64,000 nucleotides of DNA. Origin: an uncultured Eubacteriales bacterium (GTDB taxonomy: Bacteria > Bacillota > Clostridia > Oscillospirales > Oscillospiraceae). Within the stretch, counting starts at the first letter, position 1; each line of letters starts with the position of its first letter. Shown here in pieces: positions 41,467 through 51,915 of this stretch. The position numbers and the translations under genes were made by a program. The notes under the pieces were generated by a model. The model worked only from the letters and a program-made list of their open reading frames with translations, was not told the origin of the DNA and ran no database searches. Location: NCBI GenBank assembly GCA_900545925.1, contig URAZ01000010.1, positions 1 to 64,000 of the forward strand. The letters are read 5' to 3'.

Positions 41467-43869
41467 TCAGCCTGCCGTCCGGTTTGCACGGTCGAAATCA
41501 GCGCAGATTGCGTCGTAAACAGCCTTCTTTTCTTGCTCAGAGCCAGAAAGCTTTGTTGCAAATGTCATGCGCCATGCGTCGCAGAACGGTACCTGCGGCT
41601 GGAACACAATCATGAAACTAGAATCCGCGACCGGGTCGCAGCCGGGAATATGCTTTTTCAGGATTGCAATCGCAGCCGGATCAGTGACCAGTTTTGCAAT
41701 CGGGGTGAACGGCGTAAGGCCGTAGGGATTGACGCATTTGACTTCAACGGAACTGCACAGTGCGATATCACGGCTGGATGTACCGGCAAGGATTTGATAT
41801 TCGCCGGGCTCTGTGGTCCACTGCTGCTGCTTAACATCATAGCTGGCAAAGTCCTGCTTACTCAGTTCAAATGTGACAGTCTTCTGCTCGCCGGGCTGCA
41901 GGAATACCTTTTTCAGAGCCTTGAGTTCCTTAACGGGCTTGTCAAGCGTTGCCTGCACATCGTTGATATAGATCTGAACAACCTCGCTGCCGGCCACGCG
42001 GCCGGTATTTTTGACGTTGACGCTGACGTTGATGGTCTTGCCATCCTCCAGGTTTGCCTCCTGCGGAACCTGCAGACCGGACAGCGCAAAACTCGTATAA
42101 CTCAGACCGAAGCCAAACGGGAACAGCGGCTCAATATGCTTCTTGTCATAGTAGCGATAGCCGACGTAAATGCCTTCGCCGTATGTGACCTCACTGCCTT
42201 CTCCCGGGAAGTTGAGGTAGGTCGGCGTATCGGCATAGTGCTTCGGGAAGGTTAGAGGCAGTTTGCCGGACGGGTTCACATCGCCGAAGAGAATATCTGC
42301 CGCAGCCTGGCCGCCGCACATACCGGGCAGATACACGCAGAGGATCGCAGAAACTTGATCAACGTACTGTGCGATGTCAATCGGTGCAGCGATATTCAGA
42401 ACGAGAATGACCTTTTTCTGTGCAGCGGTCGCTTCTGCGATGGCGCGCTCAAGAACCGGACGATCCTCAGGCTCCATCTCCATATCCAGACGATCTGCGC
42501 CTTCCTGTCCGTTTGCACCGATGGTAACAACGACGTAATCAGTCTGATCGGTGATCTGTTCAAAGCTGACATGCTTGTCGCCAATCAGTGCGCATGTGCA
42601 GTCATACATGTTTGTGCTCAGTTCCGTAGCAACCTCAGCAGAGCCTGCACCGGATTCGCAGAACTTCTTGCTGCGCGCGCCATAGAACGCGACGCTGCTT
42701 GCTTTGCTCAGAGGCAGGACACCGTCGTTTTTGAGCAGTGTGATGCCTTCTTTTGCTGCGTCATAGGCAGCGGCAAGCGAATGCTCGCAATCAATGCTGG
42801 TGTATCTCCGGCCCTTCAGGATGGGCATTTCCAGCATGATGTTCAGATAGTTTTCACACGCTTCATCGATCTGCGCCATAGAAAGTTCGCCGGATGCTAC
42901 GGCGGCTTTCAGTTCGCTGATTGCGCGCGGCCCGGGCATGCAGACATCATTGCCGGCCTTTTGTGCAGCAACGCGGTTATAAACGCCACCCCAGTCAGAC
43001 ATGACAAAGCCTTTGAAGCCCCATTCTTCACGGAGTACCTTGCGCAGCAGCCAAGGATTCTGAGAACTGGGATAGCCGTTGATCTGGTTATAAGAGGACA
43101 TCAGGGTCTTGCAGCCTGCATCGACGCAGGCTTTGAAGCCTGGCAGATACAACTCACGCAGCGCACGCTCTCCAATGTGCTCATTCACGCCCATGCGTTC
43201 TGTTTCCTGATTGTTTGCGGCAAAATGCTTGACATTCGCAACGACACCGGTGTCCTGCACGCCCCGCACGAAGCTGGGAGCCAGCGACTTAACGACGCAG
43301 GGATCCTCGGAATAGCCTTCAAACAAGCGGCCGCAGCGCGGGTCACGGTGCAGATTGACATTCGGTGTACCGAGAAGAACGTCAACATGGCAGGCGGATG
43401 CTTCGCGGCCAAGCGCTTCTCCGCAGCGGTAGATCACGTCGGGATTCATTGTAGCGCCGAAGAACATGCCCGGCGGATAGCAGCCGAGGCGGCGGTCTGC
43501 GGGACGAGTCTCATCAAGAATCTCTGCGATCCGTGCAGCTGTTTTCTTTTCTTCCTCCGTAGGTTCTGCACCGTCCTCACGGACAGCACCGGGGGCCATC
43601 GCAAGCGTCAGGCCAGCCATAGGACTTGTGATGCTCTCAGGGTCAACGGCACCATTCTTCTCTTCCATGACGCGATAGCTGGCTTCGATCTCCATCTGCA
43701 TGGTGTTGAAGCCTGTTCCGCCATCAAGAAACAGAGGATTCGGGATATCACGTTCCGGGCAGCCGCCGGCCAGGAAGGCCGATCTGCCTGTCAGAAGCGT
43801 CAGCTTTTCATCCAGAGACATGTCCTTCAGAAGTTCGGGGATCGAAGCGCGGTTGGTCAGTTTTTTCAT
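41467..43869 (-). CDS. GH3 beta-glycosidase (first paralogue)
   Basis: The 800-residue protein has the GH3 N-terminal barrel with nucleophile Asp near residue 292 (GFVMSDWGGVY), the KHFAANNQE motif, the C-terminal GH3 domain with GSGKLP-type SGKLPLTFPKHY, the acid/base Glu candidate in YGEGIYVGYRYYD, and a fibronectin-III-like domain. A further tail of about 100 residues is shared in part with the third GH3 of the locus. It has no signal peptide and is likely cytoplasmic. Beta-glucosidase or beta-xylosidase activity is likely. It follows ROK by 97 bases and leads into the two dehydrogenases. Confidence 0.93.
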   Translation of the reverse strand: MKKLTNRASIPELLKDMSLDEKLTLLTGRSAFLAGGCPERDIPNPLFLDGGTGFNTMQMEIEASYRVMEEKNGAVDPESITSPMAGLTLAMAPGAVREDGAEPTEEEKKTAARIAEILDETRPADRRLGCYPPGMFFGATMNPDVIYRCGEALGREASACHVDVLLGTPNVNLHRDPRCGRLFEGYSEDPCVVKSLAPSFVRGVQDTGVVANVKHFAANNQETERMGVNEHIGERALRELYLPGFKACVDAGCKTLMSSYNQINGYPSSQNPWLLRKVLREEWGFKGFVMSDWGGVYNRVAAQKAGNDVCMPGPRAISELKAAVASGELSMAQIDEACENYLNIMLEMPILKGRRYTSIDCEHSLAAAYDAAKEGITLLKNDGVLPLSKASSVAFYGARSKKFCESGAGSAEVATELSTNMYDCTCALIGDKHVSFEQITDQTDYVVVTIGANGQEGADRLDMEMEPEDRPVLERAIAEATAAQKKVILVLNIAAPIDIAQYVDQVSAILCVYLPGMCGGQAAADILFGDVNPSGKLPLTFPKHYADTPTYLNFPGEGSEVTYGEGIYVGYRYYDKKHIEPLFPFGFGLSYTSFALSGLQVPQEANLEDGKTINVSVNVKNTGRVAGSEVVQIYINDVQATLDKPVKELKALKKVFLQPGEQKTVTFELSKQDFASYDVKQQQWTTEPGEYQILAGTSSRDIALCSSVEVKCVNPYGLTPFTPIAKLVTDPAAIAILKKHIPGCDPVADSSFMIVFQPQVPFCDAWRMTFATKLSGSEQEKKAVYDAICADFDRANRTAG

Positions 43870-43966
43870 GTGTAGTTCCTCCTGATAGATTGTTTATTGG
43901 GCTAATTGATTCATATTGATTGCGCGGCTCCAGCGGATGCGGTTGCCGCGTGGCTTGTCAGGGAAG

Positions 43967-45232
43967 TCAGGCGCCTGCATACAATTCGCTGTTTGAGAGA
44001 TAGCTGTCCAACATATAAGCATAGGCACCCATCTGATCCAGTTTGTAGATTGGCCGCGTATCGTATTGGATCTCGAACGGCGTATTGTCAAAATAATAAT
44101 GAAATTCCATCAGCTTCTCATTCAGCTGCTGTTTGAAATAGTCGTCCGCATTGGAAAAAATGCCTTGGATCACGACACATTCCTGATCGAAATTCAGAGA
44201 AATGTTGCGCAGCGCGACAGCAAAATGCTGTGCCAGTTCGGCGTCGATTTTCCGTGCGAGTTCGTCGCCGCGCTCAGACATATCAAAAATTGTTTCAACT
44301 GTAATAGCTGATACCGGAATGGTTTGCAGCATGGAGTCCGGATACTTGGAGCATTCCTGCGAGATACGCATCTGAATGTGCGTGTTGCCGACAACCTGTT
44401 CAAAGCAGCCGCTGCTGCCGCAGCCGCAGCGGAACGGATAACTGCCTTCAAGCGTCATATGGCCGAACTCACCAATCAGCGCATGTTTGCCGTTATGGAT
44501 CCTTCCTCTGTCGATGAGACAGCCGGACAGACCCCATGAGGTAAACACGGTCAGAAGCCGCTTGTCATTGAGGTTTTGTCCTTTGAGCAGGGCAGTATCG
44601 TGCAGCAGTGCGCGCGCGGTGAGTTTGCCCACGTTCTCTACGACGATCATGACATCGGGTCCAAAATACGCGCGAAGAATATCCACAATCGGAATATTGT
44701 TGCCCCATTGCGGAGCAAGGGCGTTGAATTTGAGCATGCTGGTCCGATAGTCAACAATGCCGGGCGTCGAGATACACACGCCTCGGAGCAGCGACAGCGG
44801 GACGTTATTCTGCTGCAAAAATTTTGTGGCAAGTTTTCCGACAGCATCCAGTGCGCCCGTAGCCTGCTGCAGAAGCGGCTGACGCACACAGAGTTTGTCA
44901 ATCATGTTCGACTGGAAATCCATAAGGACCAGACACAACTCCTCTGGCCACAACTCAATACACAGCAGAAACAGCTTATCTGTAAGAGAAAACAACTCTG
45001 GACGCTTGCCGCCAATATTAGTTGAAGGAGCCTTTCCGACGGAGACAAGCAACCCATGCTTCAGAAAGAACTGAATGTTTTTCATAACGGTCTGGCGGCT
45101 GAGATTCAAACTGTCCGCAATATTGTTTGCGGTGAGCTGCTCGTTGCTGCGGAATTGGCTCAAAACAGAAAACCGATTGCTGTATTTCAAATCGGCAGGG
45201 AGTGCTGCGGCGTTGTTGGGGATGGTAAGCAT
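43967..45232 (-). CDS. ROK family transcriptional regulator
   Basis: The 421-residue protein has an N-terminal winged helix (NNIADSLNLSRQTVMKNIQFF) and a ROK domain with the zinc cluster CGCGSSGCFE. The usual ATP-binding DxGxT loop is degenerate (CIELWPEELCLVLMD), so it should be a repressor, not a sugar kinase. ROK regulators are released by sugars or sugar phosphates. It sits at the head of the minus arm and divergent from the plus arm, so it probably governs both. The start at 45232 follows AGGAGG by 12 bases, a long but usable spacing. Confidence 0.88.
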   Translation of the reverse strand: MLTIPNNAAALPADLKYSNRFSVLSQFRSNEQLTANNIADSLNLSRQTVMKNIQFFLKHGLLVSVGKAPSTNIGGKRPELFSLTDKLFLLCIELWPEELCLVLMDFQSNMIDKLCVRQPLLQQATGALDAVGKLATKFLQQNNVPLSLLRGVCISTPGIVDYRTSMLKFNALAPQWGNNIPIVDILRAYFGPDVMIVVENVGKLTARALLHDTALLKGQNLNDKRLLTVFTSWGLSGCLIDRGRIHNGKHALIGEFGHMTLEGSYPFRCGCGSSGCFEQVVGNTHIQMRISQECSKYPDSMLQTIPVSAITVETIFDMSERGDELARKIDAELAQHFAVALRNISLNFDQECVVIQGIFSNADDYFKQQLNEKLMEFHYYFDNTPFEIQYDTRPIYKLDQMGAYAYMLDSYLSNSELYAGA

Positions 45233-45749
45233 AATAAGTAAGAACCTCCTAACCGGGTTTTCAGGTGCATTTCGGTCGAGACGATCTGCGGGGATGTTTG
45301 ATAACCTTATTTCCTGCGCCGCTGAAAATCCATTTAAAGTAGTAGATTCGCAGAAAATGATGATTGTGCATAACAGACAATGCAAACCGCAAAAAACTCC
45401 TGTATTTGCAATATAACAGATAAATTGCTGAAACGCAATAGTTTTAAAAGTTTTTTTTATAACATACGAGACGTTAATTATGAAAGAGAAGGATTCCGAA
45501 TGGGATGGTTTCGGAAAAATAGAGTATAACTTTTTTGAAACTGTAAAGTATGCACAAAATTAGGCCGTAATTTATAAGCATAAAAAACGAAATTGCTCGA
45601 GTGATGCTTTTTTTGCTTGCAAATTCGGCAGAAAGAGACTATCCTGTGAATATGAAAGTGAATTACAAAACCTCGTTTTGAGTGCTGTGCATGCAAAGGC
45701 GGCGTAGTTCAGGAAAACATTGATAGGGATAAGCGACAAGGAGGAAAAC
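45233..45749. promoter_or_regulatory. Divergent control region of the glycoside locus
   Basis: The 517-base AT-rich gap between the ROK and GH3 genes has no convincing ORF. It contains an inverted repeat with 7-base arms TTCCGAA (45494-45500) and TTCGGAA (45510-45516) around a 9-base spacer, a plausible operator. It also has a plus-strand promoter candidate, TTGCAA (45617-45622) and TATCCT (45640-45645), with a 17-base spacer, about 100 bases before the GH3 start. The length leaves room for further regulator sites. Confidence 0.55.
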
Positions 45750-48155
45750 ATGGCAGCGAAATTGACCGATCGCAGTTCCATCCCGGCCGTAGTTGCCGAG
45801 TTGACACTGGAGGAAAAAGCGCACCTTCTGACCGGCGCGAGTTCGTTTACCACATATGCGGTAGAGCGGCTCGGAATTCCGTCCTGCACGGTGCTTGACG
45901 GAGGAACCGGAATCAACTTCCAGCAGTATTGGGGCGATGTGTACAGCCGCGCGCTGAAGCGTGACAGCGGCAAAAACAATCTCAGCCTTTCTGGTATCAG
46001 CAATTCCGCAAAGGTTATGCCGATCCTCGATAAGCTTGAATCGGATATTCCGCTGACGGATGAGGAGCAGAAGGTAGCCGATTATATCCGCAAGGAAATG
46101 AAGGCAATCATGCCCTATGAGCAGCAACCGGGCTGCTTCCCGCCGGGAATGCTGCTTGGTGCAACGTGGGATCCCAAAACTGTTTACGACTGCGGCAGCG
46201 CCGTCGGCCGTGAGATGGATGCCTACAAAGTTGATATGGTGCTCGGCTCTCCGAACGTAAACATTCACCGCGATCCGATGAACGGCCGCGTGTTCGAGGG
46301 CTACAGCGAAGACCCGTGTCTGGCAGCTTCTCTTGCGCCGGAGTTTGTAAAGGGTCTGCAGGCGGAAGGCCCGATCGCAAACGTCAAGCACTTTGCTGCG
46401 AACAACCAGGAAACACATCGTCAGAACGTTGACGAGACGATCCCGCTGCGCGCACTGGAGGAAATCTACTTCCCGGGCTTCAAGGCCTGCGTGCAGGAAG
46501 GCAAAGTCAAGAGCGTTATGAGCGCGTACAATAAAATTAACGGCACGGCCTGCGCAATGAACCACTGGCTGCTGACCGATGTGCTTCGCGGCGAGTGGGG
46601 CTTTGACGGTCTTGTCGTTTCCGACTGGGGCGCTGCCTATGATCAGGCGAAAGCCATTGCAGCGGGCAATGATCTCGATATGCCCGGCCCGCGCGACATT
46701 CAGCCAATCCTTGACGCTGTTGCGAACGGCTCTCTCAAAATGGAAGAGATCGACCTCGCTGTCAGCCGGATGCTGCAGATGCTGCTCGATATGCCGGTCA
46801 TGAAGGGCCGCAAATATGACAAGATTGACCCGGACTATTCAAAAGATGTCGCTTACCGCTGCGCGGAGGAGGGCATTACGCTTCTCAAGAACGACGGCCT
46901 GCTTCCGCTCAAAAAGGATGCAAAACTCAGCTTTTTCGGCAACGCCAGCAAGCGGTTTATCGAATCCGGCGGCGGCAGCGCGAAGGTTCACACCAAACTG
47001 ACGACCAGCCTCATGGGTACCGCAAAGCAGATCGCGGGCGAAGATAATGTTTGCTTCGGCGAGATCAAGGCTGATACTGATGTGGTTGTGATTGCCGCAA
47101 CGGCATGGGGCCAGGAGGGCTGGGATCGCTTCGAGATGGATGTCGCGCCCAGCGAAAAGGAAATGCTGATGACTGCCGTCCGGGACGCCAAGGCCGCAGG
47201 CAAGCGCGTCATAGTCGTGCTCAATGTAGTCGGTCCGGTCGATGTCAGTGACTACGAAGCAGATGCCGATGCAATCCTCTGCGTATTCTACCCAGGTATG
47301 GAGGGCGGCCGTGTTGCGGCGCAGATCCTGTTCGGAGAGGTCAATCCGTCCGGCAAGCTGCCGGTTACGTTCCCCAAGCGCTACAAGGATGCGCCGACCT
47401 ACGGCAATTTCCCAGGCTGCGCGGGCGAGGTGTTCTACGGCGAGGGTATTCTGGTCGGTTACCGCTATTACGATACGAAGGATGTCAAGCCGCGCTACGC
47501 ATTTGGTCATGGCCTCAGCTACTCCAAATTTGAGATTTCTGACCTGACGCTCGACCACACGGTTGTCAACTATGATAACGAGGAGACGCTGACCGCTTCC
47601 GTCAAGGTTCGGAACGTTTCCGACCGTGCAGGCAAGGAAGTCGTTCAGATCTATATCTCCGATGTCAAGTCTACGCTGGACAAGCCTGTCAAGGAACTGA
47701 AGGCATTCCGTAAGGTTCTGCTTCAGCCCAGTGAGGAACAGGTTCTCACGTTCCAGATTACGAAGGACATGCTTAAGAGTTATGATCCCGAACATAAGTG
47801 CTGGGACTGCGAAGCGGGCTATTATGAGGTTCTGGCTGGCAACGCTTCTGACAATATTTCGTGCAAGGCAAAGTTCCTTGTCAAGTGCCGCAGCATTTAC
47901 AATTACAACGAGAAGACGATGCTCTGCGTGATCCATGCCGACGAACGTGCGGCAAAGATCATCGACGCACAGCTTGAAGCGCTGCACATCGACGTCAGCG
48001 ATATGGCGGACGCACTGTATTACTTCCCGCACCGTGAGATCGGTCAGGTTCTGCACAGCATGCTTGATCATGCACCGATCGACGAAGCTGTGAAAAAACA
48101 GGCATACGAACAGATTTTTGAAGCTGTCGGTGCACTCGACATCAGCGAACTGTAA
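45750..48155 (+). CDS. GH3 beta-glycosidase (second paralogue)
   Basis: The 801-residue protein has the same architecture: LLTGASSF near the start, KHFAANNQET, nucleophile Asp in VVSDWGAAYD, SGKLPVTFPKRY, the acid/base Glu candidate in YGEGILVGYRYYD and the FnIII-like domain (KEVVQIYISDVKSTLDKPV). It diverges from the other two in its last 100 residues. The start at 45750 follows AAGGAGG; the upstream in-frame ATG at 45720 has no ribosome site. It leads the plus arm, ahead of the ABC transporter, so its substrate is probably the imported glycoside. Confidence 0.93.
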   Translation: MAAKLTDRSSIPAVVAELTLEEKAHLLTGASSFTTYAVERLGIPSCTVLDGGTGINFQQYWGDVYSRALKRDSGKNNLSLSGISNSAKVMPILDKLESDIPLTDEEQKVADYIRKEMKAIMPYEQQPGCFPPGMLLGATWDPKTVYDCGSAVGREMDAYKVDMVLGSPNVNIHRDPMNGRVFEGYSEDPCLAASLAPEFVKGLQAEGPIANVKHFAANNQETHRQNVDETIPLRALEEIYFPGFKACVQEGKVKSVMSAYNKINGTACAMNHWLLTDVLRGEWGFDGLVVSDWGAAYDQAKAIAAGNDLDMPGPRDIQPILDAVANGSLKMEEIDLAVSRMLQMLLDMPVMKGRKYDKIDPDYSKDVAYRCAEEGITLLKNDGLLPLKKDAKLSFFGNASKRFIESGGGSAKVHTKLTTSLMGTAKQIAGEDNVCFGEIKADTDVVVIAATAWGQEGWDRFEMDVAPSEKEMLMTAVRDAKAAGKRVIVVLNVVGPVDVSDYEADADAILCVFYPGMEGGRVAAQILFGEVNPSGKLPVTFPKRYKDAPTYGNFPGCAGEVFYGEGILVGYRYYDTKDVKPRYAFGHGLSYSKFEISDLTLDHTVVNYDNEETLTASVKVRNVSDRAGKEVVQIYISDVKSTLDKPVKELKAFRKVLLQPSEEQVLTFQITKDMLKSYDPEHKCWDCEAGYYEVLAGNASDNISCKAKFLVKCRSIYNYNEKTMLCVIHADERAAKIIDAQLEALHIDVSDMADALYYFPHREIGQVLHSMLDHAPIDEAVKKQAYEQIFEAVGALDISEL

Positions 48156-48187
48156 GTTCATGAAATAAGACCGGGAGGGATGTCTGT

Positions 48188-49687
48188 GTGAGTAAGGAAG
48201 TACTGCTCCACTGCAAGCATATGTTTAAGAGTTTCGGTCCGACAAAGGCGTTGGTCGATGTCGAACTGGAAGTAAACCGTGGAGAGATCCGTGGCCTGAT
48301 TGGTGAAAACGGCTCCGGTAAATCCACAATCTCCTCTATCGTGGCTGGTGTACAGCCCTACGATTCTGGTGAAATGTTCTTCAAGGGTGAGCCCTACAAG
48401 CCCACAAGCATGATCGAGGCGCAGGCCAAGGGTATTGCGATGGTCGTGCAGGAGATGGGTACCATTTCTAACATTACAGTCGCTGCAAATATCTTCATCG
48501 GGAAGGAAAAGCTTTTCTGCAAAGGCCCGTTCCTAAGCGTGAAGAAGATGAACGAAGCGGCAAAGAAGATTTTGGTGGAGATCGGCGCGGACCATATTGA
48601 TCCCGCCGCTCCGATCAACGATCTGAACTTCGAGGATCGCAAAATCGTAGAGATTGCGCGCGCCATGTACGATCATCCGGAGATTTTTATCGTGGATGAG
48701 ACGACGACGGCACTGTCGCAGCGCGGACGTGATATTGTCTATAATATCATGCGCAAACTCAGCAGCGAGAAAAAGGCAGTTCTGTTCATCTCCCATGACC
48801 TTGATGAACTGATGAGCATCTGCAATGCCATTACGGTTCTGCGTGACGGCATTCTGGTTGCCACCATGGAACGCGAGGAAATGGAAGTCAACAAAATGCG
48901 TACCTACATGGTTGGCCGCGAAATTTCCGATGATTATTACCGCACCGATTTTGACGGTTCTTACGATGACGAAGTCGTCCTGACAGCGACAAACGTTACG
49001 GCAGGTGCTGTCTTGGAGAATTTCTCGTTTGAACTGCACAAGGGCGAGATCCTTGGCTTCGGCGGCCTGAGCGAATGCGGTATGCACGAACTTGGCAAGG
49101 CTGTGTTTGGTGCTGAACAACTCATTACCGGTTCCATCGTGCTGAAAAACGGAACGCACATTACCAATCCGCAGCAGGCGATTCGGAACAAGATCGCCTA
49201 TATGTCCAAGAACCGCGATCAGGAAGCAATTATCCTGAACGATACGATCGGCAACAACATTGTCCTGCCGTCCATTCCGATGCTTGAAAAGGCTACCTAT
49301 GTTTCCCCGAAGGCCGAGCGTGAACTCGCGCAGCAGGAGATCAAGTCCATGAGCATCAAGTGCCAGGGACCGCAGCAATATGTCAGCGAGTTGTCCGGCG
49401 GCAACAAGCAGAAGGTTGTCTTTGCAAAGTGGATCGGCAACAAGTCGGATATTCTCATTTTGGACTGTCCGACGCGAGGAATCGACATCGGCGTCAAGGT
49501 TGCCATGTATCAGCTGATGTACCGTCTGAAAAAGGAAGGGAAGTCCATCATCATGATCTCGGAGGAACTGCCGGAGTTGATCGGTATGTCTGATCGTATC
49601 ATGGTTTTGAAGGACGGACAGCTTACGCACACCTTTACGCGGAGCGCGGATCTGAAAGAGACGGACGTCATCCACTATATGATTTAA
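48188..49687 (+). CDS. Sugar ABC transporter, double ATP-binding protein
   Basis: The 499-residue protein consists of two ABC domains as in RbsA/MglA. The first half has Walker A GENGSGKST and Walker B IFIVDETT; the second half is degenerate at Walker A (GFGGLSECGMHELGK) with signature ELSGGNKQKV and LILDCPTRGIDIG. It powers uptake of a sugar or small glycoside by the two RbsC-type permeases. The start is GTG at 48188-48190 after GGGAGGG. It sits 32 bases after the GH3 gene. Confidence 0.92.
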   Translation: MSKEVLLHCKHMFKSFGPTKALVDVELEVNRGEIRGLIGENGSGKSTISSIVAGVQPYDSGEMFFKGEPYKPTSMIEAQAKGIAMVVQEMGTISNITVAANIFIGKEKLFCKGPFLSVKKMNEAAKKILVEIGADHIDPAAPINDLNFEDRKIVEIARAMYDHPEIFIVDETTTALSQRGRDIVYNIMRKLSSEKKAVLFISHDLDELMSICNAITVLRDGILVATMEREEMEVNKMRTYMVGREISDDYYRTDFDGSYDDEVVLTATNVTAGAVLENFSFELHKGEILGFGGLSECGMHELGKAVFGAEQLITGSIVLKNGTHITNPQQAIRNKIAYMSKNRDQEAIILNDTIGNNIVLPSIPMLEKATYVSPKAERELAQQEIKSMSIKCQGPQQYVSELSGGNKQKVVFAKWIGNKSDILILDCPTRGIDIGVKVAMYQLMYRLKKEGKSIIMISEELPELIGMSDRIMVLKDGQLTHTFTRSADLKETDVIHYMI

Positions 49688-49699
49688 GGGAGTGATGTC

Positions 49700-50677
49700 A
49701 TGAAAGAACAAATGGAAGCGGCAAAAGCTGCAAAAGTGCCGGAAATACCCCGCAAGCGATTTAATGTTCGCACCGTGGCACCGCTTTTCGGCGTGATTTT
49801 TGTTACATTGCTCTTTGCAATCCTGACAAAGGGCTCGATTCTGAAGCTGTCCAACATTGAGGTCATTATCAACCAGGCGGTGTTTACGATTTTGGCCGGT
49901 ACCGGTGCAGTTTTCGTCTACGCCTACGGCGGCATCGACCTGTCAATCGGCGCACTGCAGGGAATCTGTTCGCTGGTTGTTGTCCTGCTGCTGCGTGCCG
50001 GCTGCCCTGCGCCGCTGACACTGGTTGCATCGATTGCAACAGGCCTGCTCTCCGGTCTTCTGACCGGCGGCTTGAGCGTGTGGCTCGGCATTGCGGTGTT
50101 CATCACCTCGCTGTGCATGAACTTTATCATGCGCGGCATCCTTCAGACGGTGACGGCTACGGCCATGATGTATATCCCGCCTGAGTTTGCGGCAACTGAT
50201 AACTGGACGCTGAAGGTGATCGTGCTCCTGATTGTGCTGGCAATCGGCTTTTATGTATTCAATTTCACCAGAGTCGGTAAATATGAACGCGCCATCGGCG
50301 GCAATCCCAAAGCAGCGGAGCTTGCCGGTGTCAACACAAGAAAGTACCGCATCCTTGCACATGTGCTGCTGGGCGGCGCAGTCGGTGTCGTTGGCTTCTT
50401 TGCTGCGGCTCGCGGCGGTGCGGTTTATCCGCAAAGCGGTTCCGGATTTGAAATGGACGTTCTGATTGCGCTGGTTCTTGGCGGCCTGTCTCTGTCCGGC
50501 GGTGCTTCCTGCAAGCTTCGCTGCGCAGTGATCGGCGCGCTGACCATTGCGGTCATGTCAAACGGCTTTATTCTCCTTGGCGCACCGCAGAACGCGATTG
50601 AAGGCATCAAAGGCTTCATCTTTATCGCTGTCGTAGCCCTTTCCTACGAGAGAACCCGTGGGCAGGTAATCAAGTAA
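49700..50677 (+). CDS. Sugar ABC transporter permease (RbsC type), first
   Basis: The 325-residue membrane protein has about 8-10 hydrophobic segments, YGGIDLSIGALQG and the C-terminal family motif VLGGLSLSGG. It belongs to the BPD_transp_2 group (ribose/galactose-type). GGGAGTG precedes the ATG; it is 12 bases past the ATPase. Confidence 0.9.
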   Translation: MKEQMEAAKAAKVPEIPRKRFNVRTVAPLFGVIFVTLLFAILTKGSILKLSNIEVIINQAVFTILAGTGAVFVYAYGGIDLSIGALQGICSLVVVLLLRAGCPAPLTLVASIATGLLSGLLTGGLSVWLGIAVFITSLCMNFIMRGILQTVTATAMMYIPPEFAATDNWTLKVIVLLIVLAIGFYVFNFTRVGKYERAIGGNPKAAELAGVNTRKYRILAHVLLGGAVGVVGFFAAARGGAVYPQSGSGFEMDVLIALVLGGLSLSGGASCKLRCAVIGALTIAVMSNGFILLGAPQNAIEGIKGFIFIAVVALSYERTRGQVIK

Positions 50678-50706
50678 TGACTGGAAAAATGAACGGAGGA
50701 ACAAAA

Positions 50707-51879
50707 ATGAAAAAACTGATCGCTCTATTGCTCGCCGCCATCATGGTGATGGCCATCTTCGTCGGCTGCAGCAGCAAGCCCGCCGAAACCCCCAGCACGG
50801 ACAACCCCGCAGCAGATACCCCGGCAGCCACCACAGATGCACCCGCCGACGTCGAGACGCCCGAAGGCAAAACCGTGAAGATCGGCTTTATCGGCTGGGG
50901 CTATACCGATGGTCTGGGTTCCGCTTATCAGCGCTATCTCGACTATGTCGCTCCCTACGTCGGCATGGAGATCGTCTACGGTCAGTATAAGACTGCTGAA
51001 GACATCATCAGCCAGGCAGAATCTCTGATTCAGGCAGGCTGCAACGTCATTATGACGACGATTGCCAGCGCTTCCCTGATCGACCTGTGCGCGAAGAACG
51101 AAGTTTACATGGCACAGTGGGGCTCCCCGGTTCTCGATGAAGAACTGAAGGCATACCTCGAACAGTCCCCGTACTGGGTCGGCTGCTCCACCGTCGATGA
51201 CGAAACATCCGGCGCTGCAATGGTTGACGCGCTGTATGAAGCAGGCTCCAGACACATTGCTGTTCTTGCTCCCGCGGCTGGCAACGCCTGCCACGACGCA
51301 CGCTACAAGGGCATTTATGACGAAGTTGCAAAGTATGACGATATGGAAGTCGTTTCTGAGTTCCGTGATGCTTCCCTGAATACGACTGCTCCCGCCGCTA
51401 TCCAGAACATGATCGCCATGTATCCGGAACTTGACGGTATTGTGTCTACCGGCGCATCTAACGGCGTTTTGGACGCTGTTATCCAGACGCTCGCCACAGA
51501 GGGCAAGACTGGCACGATCAAGTTTGCGACGCTGGACGTGCAGGACGGCACCGGCGAATACATGGACGAGGGCGCGCTCGACTTCATCGGCGGCGGCCAG
51601 TATCCTGAGGTCGTGTTCCTGGCTCTGTGCTGTGTCAACGCTGTTGACGGCACCATTGATCTGCCGATCCAGATCGACAGCCAGTTCATCAACATCGAAG
51701 GTTCTCAGGGCTATGCGGACTATGTCAAGTACATCGATGCCGAGGGTGTGTTCCCCTGGACTGCTGAGGAGTTGGCACAGTTTGTCACCCGCGTCAATCC
51801 GGACGCTACGTTCCAGGACCTCTATGATACCTGGAAGGGCTACAGCATGGAGAGCGTAATTGCTCGTAAAGAAGGCTAA
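50707..51879 (+). CDS. Sugar-binding lipoprotein of the ABC transporter
   Basis: The 390-residue protein starts MKKLIALLLAAIMVMAIFVGCSS with lipobox Cys21, then a Pro/Ala/Thr-rich linker and a periplasmic-binding-protein type I fold (KTVKIGFIGWG, PQALNQ-like SLIQAGCNVIMTT, GIVSTGASNGVLDAV). It is tethered outside the membrane and delivers substrate to the permeases. The start at 50707 follows GGAGGAA; an ORF start at 50677 overlaps the permease stop and is rejected. Confidence 0.92.
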   Translation: MKKLIALLLAAIMVMAIFVGCSSKPAETPSTDNPAADTPAATTDAPADVETPEGKTVKIGFIGWGYTDGLGSAYQRYLDYVAPYVGMEIVYGQYKTAEDIISQAESLIQAGCNVIMTTIASASLIDLCAKNEVYMAQWGSPVLDEELKAYLEQSPYWVGCSTVDDETSGAAMVDALYEAGSRHIAVLAPAAGNACHDARYKGIYDEVAKYDDMEVVSEFRDASLNTTAPAAIQNMIAMYPELDGIVSTGASNGVLDAVIQTLATEGKTGTIKFATLDVQDGTGEYMDEGALDFIGGGQYPEVVFLALCCVNAVDGTIDLPIQIDSQFINIEGSQGYADYVKYIDAEGVFPWTAEELAQFVTRVNPDATFQDLYDTWKGYSMESVIARKEG

Positions 51880-51915
51880 TTCTACCCTGCACGCTTAGCT
51901 GACCAACAGAAATAG

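Noticed and set aside
42355..43875. 506-codon plus-strand ORF opposite the first GH3
   Set aside because: Antisense shadow; the GH3 frame has all the catalytic motifs.
45427..45441. CcpA cre site near TGAAACGCAAT
   Set aside because: Only part of the cre consensus is met and symmetry is missing.
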